Shown: positions 12,201 through 15,500 of the stretch, piece by piece | How the letters are laid out: every line of letters begins with the position of its first letter | How positions within the stretch are numbered: the stretch's first letter is position 1 | NCBI GenBank assembly: GCA_045543675.1 | Contig: JAZPXM010000182.1 | Location: 1-15,500 of the forward strand | DNA length: 15,500 bases | Direction of reading: 5' to 3' | DNA from: URNF01 sp045543675 | GTDB lineage: Bacteria > Bacillota > Clostridia > Oscillospirales > Acutalibacteraceae | Made by a program: the position numbers and the translations under genes | Notes under the pieces: model-generated | Database searches by the model: none | What the model was told of the DNA's origin: nothing | What the model saw: the letters and a program-made list of their open reading frames with translations, nothing else

Positions 12201-13429
12201 CCTTGGGTGAAGAAATTACACTGCAGAACTTTGAAACCACCTTCCATGCGCGCTTTGAAAGCGATGACTACGGTGCGATCATTCTCGGCTTCCGTCAGCA
12301 GGATCCCGGCAGATTTGTGACGGGATGGTATAAGATGCCGCAGAACCAAGCATTTGTGGCTATCGGCAGAAAGGGTATTACCATAGCGGGCGGCAGCGAT
12401 ATTGTTGCCAAAAACGGCGGCGATGCCACCACCGATATGTATAATCATTTTGAAACGCACTTTGATGATCCCGACACCGCCGATACGGAGGAAATGTTGC
12501 CAAGGGATATCAAGGTGAAGATCCGTGCGGTGGGCACTTCGGTTAAAGTGTGGATCTATCCGCAGGGACAAACAGAAGCGGTGTATTACGAAGAAGCAAC
12601 CGTGCCGTACACCACGGCCGGTACGTTGGCGTATGCGGTATCCACGGTAGGTCACGATATCGGCGCTGTTTCGCTCACTAAGTTGGATAAGGACGGCAAA
12701 GCGGCGGATATTGCGGTCAACGAAGCGACGAATGCATTTGACCTTACCTATCGCGGCGGCATCGTGTCGTATACGGCGGAAGAAACGGCGACCGACGGCA
12801 CCTTTACCTATACGCTGGATGTAAGACCCAACGACGGATATGAACTGTTGGCCGGCAGTTTGTATGTAACCGATGTAAACGGCAAAAAGACGGTGCCTAC
12901 CCGTGTGGGCTTCCGCGAAACGGGCGACGGCACACAATATACCTTCACCGCGTCGGCAGACAGCGTGGTTTCTGCAACCTTTGTGAAACCCACCGTTACC
13001 GCTCCCAACATCGGCAATATCGGCACATCGATACACGCGGAAAAAGCGGGCTTGCGGTTTGTCAGCCGCTTGGCGTTTACGCGTGATGCGGACGGTATGT
13101 ACGTCACGTTGGACGGAGAAAAACACGCAGTTACCGATTACGGTATGGTGATCGGTGTGGCATCTGTCATCGGAGACAGCGACCTGACGATAGCGTTGAC
13201 CGAAACCAACGCGTATGTGAAGAAGGTCAGCGTCAAACAGCAAGATATCTATTACGACCTGTGGGATACGGGTATGGATATGAGCGTATGTATTACGGGC
13301 GTGGATAAGGTGAACGGCGGCGCGGATATGGACTTTACCGCCCGTGCGTATGTAACGGTGATGATGGGGGACCAAGAAATCGCCTTGTACGCCGATGCGT
13401 TTACCTCAACCTTTAATAAAAACAAATAA
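9233..13429 (+). CDS. Large secreted calcineurin-like metallophosphoesterase with duplicated modules
   Basis: The 1398-residue protein begins with a signal peptide (MYKKIVSVLLAVLLFVCAVP.., likely cut after VFA). A LamG/concanavalin-like domain covers about 30-220. The metallophosphoesterase domain (about 230-510) has GDPQ (D236), GDLTD (D272), GNHD (N306, H307), a TH motif (H381) and SGHA (H420). The expected second histidine of GHxH is A422, and the first motif has Q instead of H. Two paralogous modules of about 372 residues follow (from 519 and 892), each with a beta-rich FTPxGLSPYS domain and a smaller repeat ending VTAQFEKG or VSATFVKP. A C-terminal domain (about 1259-1398) occurs in other clostridial surface proteins and is of unknown role. 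No LPXTG, SLH or membrane anchor is visible, so it is probably released. AAAGGAGAG 6 bases before the ATG at 9233 fixes the start; the frame extends upstream without a signal. Substrate unknown. Confidence 0.85.
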   Translation: MYKKIVSVLLAVLLFVCAVPTAGVFAQTTAGLSVSDNGVYTVAPFAEMPQTIEAEIKLTAAQGTRVGTLLGSWYYPSYNFLDVSVNAAGNPYVHWRKNSSSAEEKLVFTNVSVETGEWLTLKIAADFANAQVHCYINGELKQTLTTAYTAAFPIAAGMSIGNNLRQGNGFNWRGEIRKLTVSGASDILAQYDLAGAVEGDTLVDSIAGNNAVWEQKWMDTKIAVGEYDYAMAVVGDPQTMTLKYPESLSKIYAYIKDTAAEKKLAYAFTLGDLTDTTSGVTREWEDITAAMNILDSVVPHTIVRGNHDNETFYDQYITVDAYGDGVVSKDGTMKTYYRDVTIGGTDYLMVTLDWRPDTQEQAWAASVIEQHPHHRVIITTHNFTESTGEINNAGVTGDGTDIFNNIVTKYPNVALVISGHAAAEDIVVRTQKAENGNMVTHMLVDAQDVDQPIDGGAGLVAYLYFSDNGKNVEVEWYSPLRDQYYKAKNQFSFTLDLPWDESVPALSVSENDKVDEKAFTFTPAGLSPYSGGTYTASGKNYYVFPETETDIIAAIESKFHLYYDREGAVYKQRDLFTNGDSDGETRWILLWNELLQRTVSAAGGHQLFRKIDSLVPINSLGQEIVATDFKTTFTARLEDENNGLAILGFRQQTPGKYTNGYYKMCTTHAFVAIGRKGFTVAGGEDIVAKNGGDATTDMYNHLAISFDDPATAEVEMLPKGIAVTVEAHGTSCDVTFYDAYDRSEPLYTYTDLAVPFTAAGTFAYSVSDQKNSIGEIALEIYDDQGNVMDMATPSANDDKSVLRFYGGDIRVDATETADGYLYTLTVDAIDGYRLNTEAFYLEDATGKVVPTRTGANTFTVLSKTGGTVTAQFEKGAAAPMLTPETSDTLETFAFTPQGLSPYSDNKYTAVNKQYYTFPETETDIIRAIESKFRLYYNRESVLYTQRDLFTNGDTEASRWILLYDAYLQRTSSKTTGEIFRKVDSLVPLNSLGEEITLQNFETTFHARFESDDYGAIILGFRQQDPGRFVTGWYKMPQNQAFVAIGRKGITIAGGSDIVAKNGGDATTDMYNHFETHFDDPDTADTEEMLPRDIKVKIRAVGTSVKVWIYPQGQTEAVYYEEATVPYTTAGTLAYAVSTVGHDIGAVSLTKLDKDGKAADIAVNEATNAFDLTYRGGIVSYTAEETATDGTFTYTLDVRPNDGYELLAGSLYVTDVNGKKTVPTRVGFRETGDGTQYTFTASADSVVSATFVKPTVTAPNIGNIGTSIHAEKAGLRFVSRLAFTRDADGMYVTLDGEKHAVTDYGMVIGVASVIGDSDLTIALTETNAYVKKVSVKQQDIYYDLWDTGMDMSVCITGVDKVNGGADMDFTARAYVTVMMGDQEIALYADAFTSTFNKNK
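10787..13003 (+). repeat. Two tandem coding modules of about 1.12 kb
   Basis: Copy 1 runs from 10787 to about 11905 and copy 2 from 11906 to about 13003. Matching positions are offset by 1119 bases at the start and 1113 bases further in. Exact shared stretches include 26 bases (11237-11262 and 12350-12375) and 41 bases (11291-11331 and 12404-12444), while other parts have diverged strongly. Confidence 0.85.
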
Positions 13430-13433
13430 AAAA

Positions 13434-13655
13434 CACCCGCCGTACGGGAGTTGCGGTTAGCGATATACAACATTAACCTCCCTCTGACGAGGGAGGTGGA
13501 TTTTTGCGAAGCAAAAAGACGGAGGGAGAGAAAAAGAAGGACTACCCCTCCGTCAAAACCTGCGGTTTTGACACCTCCCCTGACAAGGGGAGGTGAGAAA
13601 AGTGTCTACAAAAATAGAGAAGATACACGTTTTTGTGTATCTTCTCTATTTTTAT
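13434..13655 (-). repeat. Composite multi-hairpin repeat element, copy C (inverted)
   Basis: On the minus strand it has the same order as copies A and B: terminator hairpin, CCTCCCC-type hairpin, GACGGAGGGG to CCTCCCTC block, and tail with CCGCAAC. The 87-base block 13468-13554 matches 1672-1758 with about one mismatch. The section equivalent to 1617-1671 is replaced by a shorter unrelated hairpin (GTCAAAACC-GCA-GGTTTTGAC, about 13550-13572). The element is bracketed by a perfect 14-base direct repeat CACCCGCCGTACGG at 13434-13447 and 13665-13678. It lies between converging genes. Confidence 0.8.
13610..13653. terminator. Bidirectional terminator hairpin of repeat element C
   Basis: AGAGAAGATACAC (13616-13628) pairs perfectly with 13635-13647 over a 6-base loop. 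It is flanked by AAAAAT on the left and ATTTTT on the right, so both strands have a T tract. It serves the phosphoesterase gene and the converging methyltransferase gene. Confidence 0.88.
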
Positions 13656-13664
13656 ACCTATGAC

Positions 13665-13689
13665 CACCCGCCGTACGGAGGGTGTTTTT
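13665..13689 (+). terminator. Second terminator-like hairpin, overlapping the methyltransferase stop
   Basis: CACCC-G-CCG-TA-CGG-A-GGGTG (13665-13684) is followed by five T residues at 13685-13689. It would back up the preceding terminator for plus-strand transcripts. It ends inside the stop codon of the minus-strand gene. Part of the stem is also the direct repeat bracketing element C. Confidence 0.55.
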
Positions 13690-14359
13690 ACCATATAAAC
13701 GGGATTAGCCGATATTTCACTTTTTGTGTATACGCTGTGTAGCCGTTTAATTCTTGTTTTAAAAAGGCTTCTTCGCCTTTGATGCGTTTGGCTATTATGA
13801 ACGGATATGTAAGAAAGACGGGCAGGGCAATCAGGGACCCTAACACGAACGGAATGGAGATAAACAGTATCAGCGTTACCGCGTACATCGGGTGGCGTAC
13901 GATGCCATATAACCCCGTGTCTACCACCGTCTGACCCGCTCGCACCGAAATGGTGCGGGATAAATAGGCGTTTTCGCGCAACACTTCCGCGTACAGCATA
14001 TATGCACATAAAAACACAACCGCGCCGCCGATAGAAACGCCAAAAGGCAACGGCAACCACCCAAAGCGGTAATCTAACCCTGCTAAAACGAAGCCGACAA
14101 TAAACATAAGTCCCGACAGTTTTATGACAAAGTCTTGGTCCTTTTGCTTTTCTTTAGCGTCCAAACGCGATTGGAGCAACGCGGGATTTTTGACAAGCAT
14201 TACCAATCCCGCAACAAACATCGGGATAAACAAAATGCCTAAAAGCAGCCAACCGTGCGAAAACGCAACGGTGCCAGCAGGTAAAAACACCAGTATCCCA
14301 ACCAGTATGACACCAAGCAAGAACTTGGCGATGGCTTCTAAAAACAGCTTTTTGTGCAT
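13688..14359 (-). CDS. ICMT/PEMT-like integral membrane methyltransferase
   Basis: The 223-residue membrane protein resembles isoprenylcysteine carboxyl methyltransferases and phospholipid methyltransferases, which use S-adenosylmethionine at the membrane surface. It has about five hydrophobic segments (near 10-28, 36-55, 80-96, 106-125, 160-190). The family signature is VDTGLYGIVRHPMYA (146-160, RHPxY at 155-159), followed by RIKGEEAFLKQE and GYTAYTQKVKYRLIP (206-220), whose glutamates and tyrosines shape the cofactor pocket. No bacterial prenylcysteine substrate is implied; the real acceptor is unknown. The frame opens with a TTG at 14380, but AAAGGAG lies 6 bases before the ATG at 14359. 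It has its own promoter, overlapping the divergent one, and converges on the phosphoesterase across element C. Confidence 0.85.
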   Translation of the reverse strand: MHKKLFLEAIAKFLLGVILVGILVFLPAGTVAFSHGWLLLGILFIPMFVAGLVMLVKNPALLQSRLDAKEKQKDQDFVIKLSGLMFIVGFVLAGLDYRFGWLPLPFGVSIGGAVVFLCAYMLYAEVLRENAYLSRTISVRAGQTVVDTGLYGIVRHPMYAVTLILFISIPFVLGSLIALPVFLTYPFIIAKRIKGEEAFLKQELNGYTAYTQKVKYRLIPFIW

Positions 14360-14373
14360 AGCGGTCTCCTTTG

Positions 14374-14402
14374 TTGACAAACTTTTGTCGGCACAATATA
14401 AT
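14374..14402 (+). promoter_or_regulatory. Full-consensus promoter of the flavin-reductase-like gene
   Basis: TTGACA (14374-14379), exactly 17 bases, then TATAAT (14397-14402). This perfect match to the housekeeping consensus predicts strong expression unless repressed. Confidence 0.85.
14376..14389. promoter_or_regulatory. Operator-like palindrome within the promoter
   Basis: GACAAA-CT-TTTGTC is a perfect 6-bp dyad overlapping the last bases of the -35 and the spacer. A dimeric repressor here would block the plus promoter and could hinder the minus transcript, which starts near 14394. No regulator gene is adjacent. Confidence 0.4.
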
Positions 14403-14429
14403 TATACATAAAGTAAGCACGAAACGCAA
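14401..14429 (-). promoter_or_regulatory. Promoter of the membrane methyltransferase gene
   Basis: On the minus strand TTGCGT (14429-14424) and TATAAT (14406-14401) are 17 bases apart. Its -10 shares two bases with the -10 of the plus-strand promoter, forming TATAATTATA, so RNA polymerase can occupy only one of them at a time. Confidence 0.6.
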
Positions 14430-14447
14430 GTGAAAGGGGTTTTTACA

Positions 14448-15374
14448 ATGAGCAGTTTTGAAAATTTGCGTATTGTGGACAATTTTTATCAGACGTCGCT
14501 GTTTTTCCCAATGCCGACGGTGGTTATCAGCACTTTGTGCGAAGACGGCAGTACAAACTTAGGGCCGTATTCATTGGTGCAACCATATTACGTGGCGGGC
14601 AAGGATTACTATGCGATGCTGTTATGCTGCCGCAACTCGTCCAACACCGCGCAGAATATTCTGCGCAACGGCAAATGCACCTTAAACTTTATCGACGATA
14701 AGCCGAAAACCTTCAAAGAAGCGGTAAAACTTTCGTGGCCGGGGGATAAACCCGACGAAAAGATGCCCAAATGTAAGTTTACACTCGAAAAGAGTTTGCT
14801 GGAAGAAGAAACGGGCGAAGTAAGACCGATGGTGCTGACCGATGCTGTTGAAGCGGTGGAATGTACCTGGATGCGCGAACTGGATGGTGCTGACAAGGAT
14901 GCGGCAGGGGAATTGAACGGGTATGAACCGCCGTACCACGACTTTAACGGCATTACCAGCAAGTTTGGGGCGCATTTTATTTTGCGTGTGGATAAAATTT
15001 TAATGAAGAAAAAATACCGTGATGCAATCATTAACGGCGTGAAAGCAAAGGATTTCCCTGCGCTCCCCGTGGACTACGGTTACCGCGACAGCAAGAATTT
15101 CTGGTTCCACAGAAAGACCCGTATGCGTGCGGAACTGTTGCAGATGCGGCAGGCGTCGCTCGAATCGGTGCGGTATGCCGCAGACCGCGTGGATGACGTG
15201 GTGAAGTTTACCGATGAAGCACTGACAACCGTTTTGGCTGTGCCGCGCGTGTTTTTGCCGCTGGTACTCAAAGGGTGTGTGGATTGGGCAAAGGAAAATA
15301 ACGTAACCCTTATTACCGCGGAACATATGCAGATTATCAACGATAAACGCGCAAAAGAGAAGAACAAGAAATAA
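14448..15374 (+). CDS. Flavin-reductase-like split-barrel protein with PCP-reductase-like C-terminal domain
   Basis: The 308-residue cytoplasmic protein has an FMN-binding split barrel over about residues 8-190: FPMPTVVISTLCEDGSTNLGPYS near the start, then a CCRNSSNTAQNI stretch and the GAHFILRVDKILM strand. Such proteins bind flavin and reduce small substrates or pass electrons. The last 60 residues (about 248-308) read VDDVVKFTDEALTTVLAVPR, then VFLPLVLKGCVDWAKENNVT and LITAEHMQII. This resembles the small helical PCP-reductase domain (F/W..eA...l..vP..v......e..A.e.....It.e) found in protochlorophyllide reductase and in various anaerobe proteins. Chlorophyll chemistry is not implied. The ATG at 14448 is preferred to a GTG at 14430 because AAAGGGG stands 8 bases before it. 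It has a full-consensus promoter. The reaction is unknown. Confidence 0.75.
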   Translation: MSSFENLRIVDNFYQTSLFFPMPTVVISTLCEDGSTNLGPYSLVQPYYVAGKDYYAMLLCCRNSSNTAQNILRNGKCTLNFIDDKPKTFKEAVKLSWPGDKPDEKMPKCKFTLEKSLLEEETGEVRPMVLTDAVEAVECTWMRELDGADKDAAGELNGYEPPYHDFNGITSKFGAHFILRVDKILMKKKYRDAIINGVKAKDFPALPVDYGYRDSKNFWFHRKTRMRAELLQMRQASLESVRYAADRVDDVVKFTDEALTTVLAVPRVFLPLVLKGCVDWAKENNVTLITAEHMQIINDKRAKEKNKK

Positions 15375-15397
15375 AGACGCGCAGTGTAACCGCGGCG

Positions 15398-15494
15398 GAT
15401 GAGGCGGAAAGGGAATACGACAATCTTACCCCTCATCACCCGCTGACGCGGGAGCTTTCCTTGCAGGACGGCCACCCCTCTGCCCTTTGAGGGG
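15398..15494. repeat. Palindromic repeat region at the window end
   Basis: The 126 bases after the last stop contain no gene. They hold GATGAGG (15398-15404) complementary to CCTCATC (15431-15437), GGAAAG (15406-15411) complementary to CTTTCC (15455-15460), CCCGC-TGAC-GCGGG (15439-15452) and CCCCTC..GAGGGG (15475-15494). The CACCCCTCTGCCC string also occurs, inverted, in the repeat at 2721-2803. No T-run terminator is seen before the window ends. Confidence 0.55.
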
Positions 15495-15500
15495 AGTTAC

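Noticed and set aside
11090..13375. Antisense frame of 761 residues opposite the secreted phosphoesterase
   Set aside because: It mirrors the codon pattern of the real gene, has no recognisable domain, start signal or promoter, and its repeats reflect the duplicated sense modules.

Overview
The window looks like chromosome from an anaerobic, spore-forming Clostridia-type Firmicute, probably an uncultured gut lineage. Support comes from a SpoVAE spore protein, a rubrerythrin, strong AAAGGAG/AAGGGG ribosome binding sites, near-consensus housekeeping promoters, and the GTAGGG-headed palindromic repeats and CCTCCC repeat elements familiar from that group. The species cannot be named from the sequence alone. 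I see no rRNA, tRNA, CRISPR array, prophage or plasmid function.

Layout. 185-1519 (+) is a cytoplasmic GH39-like glycosidase with its own promoter. 1844-2317 (-) is a SLOG-fold protein and 2461-2691 (+) a small Xre-type regulator. 2692-3134 has no gene but is packed with palindromic repeats. 3388-3753 (-) is spoVAE, divergent from rubrerythrin (3831-4370, +). A DMT/EamA transporter (4496-5446, +) follows behind a long hairpin leader. 5488-5979 (-) is a REP-associated tyrosine transposase (RAYT), coupled by a stop/start overlap to a sugar phosphate isomerase/epimerase (5979-6857, -). Divergent from these is a three-gene operon: two half-size chromate-type transporters (6986-7552, 7549-8109) and an SGNH hydrolase (8122-9123). 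Then come a 1398-residue secreted phosphoesterase with two large duplicated modules (9233-13429, +), an ICMT/PEMT-like membrane methyltransferase (13688-14359, -), and a flavin-reductase-like protein with a PCP-reductase-like tail (14448-15374, +). The last 126 bases are palindromic repeat.

Two repeat systems stand out. The first is a composite element present three times (A 1546-1818, B about 3085-3410, C about 13434-13678, inverted). Each copy has a hairpin with stem AGAGAAGATACAC that acts as a terminator, plus a chain of smaller hairpins, and each lies between converging genes. The second is a set of short palindromes headed by GTAG, the tetranucleotide that E. coli RAYT recognises at REP sequences. 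Four lie at 2721-3036 and two more sit inside the RAYT gene itself, as exact inverted copies that encode its variable loops. The RAYT plus its probable substrates is the most system-like part of the window.

The glycosidase, isomerase, SGNH hydrolase and secreted phosphoesterase suggest use of plant or host glycans and phosphorylated compounds. They are separate transcription units, so this shared theme is inference. Reading was by eye; family names rest on motif recognition, not on a database search.
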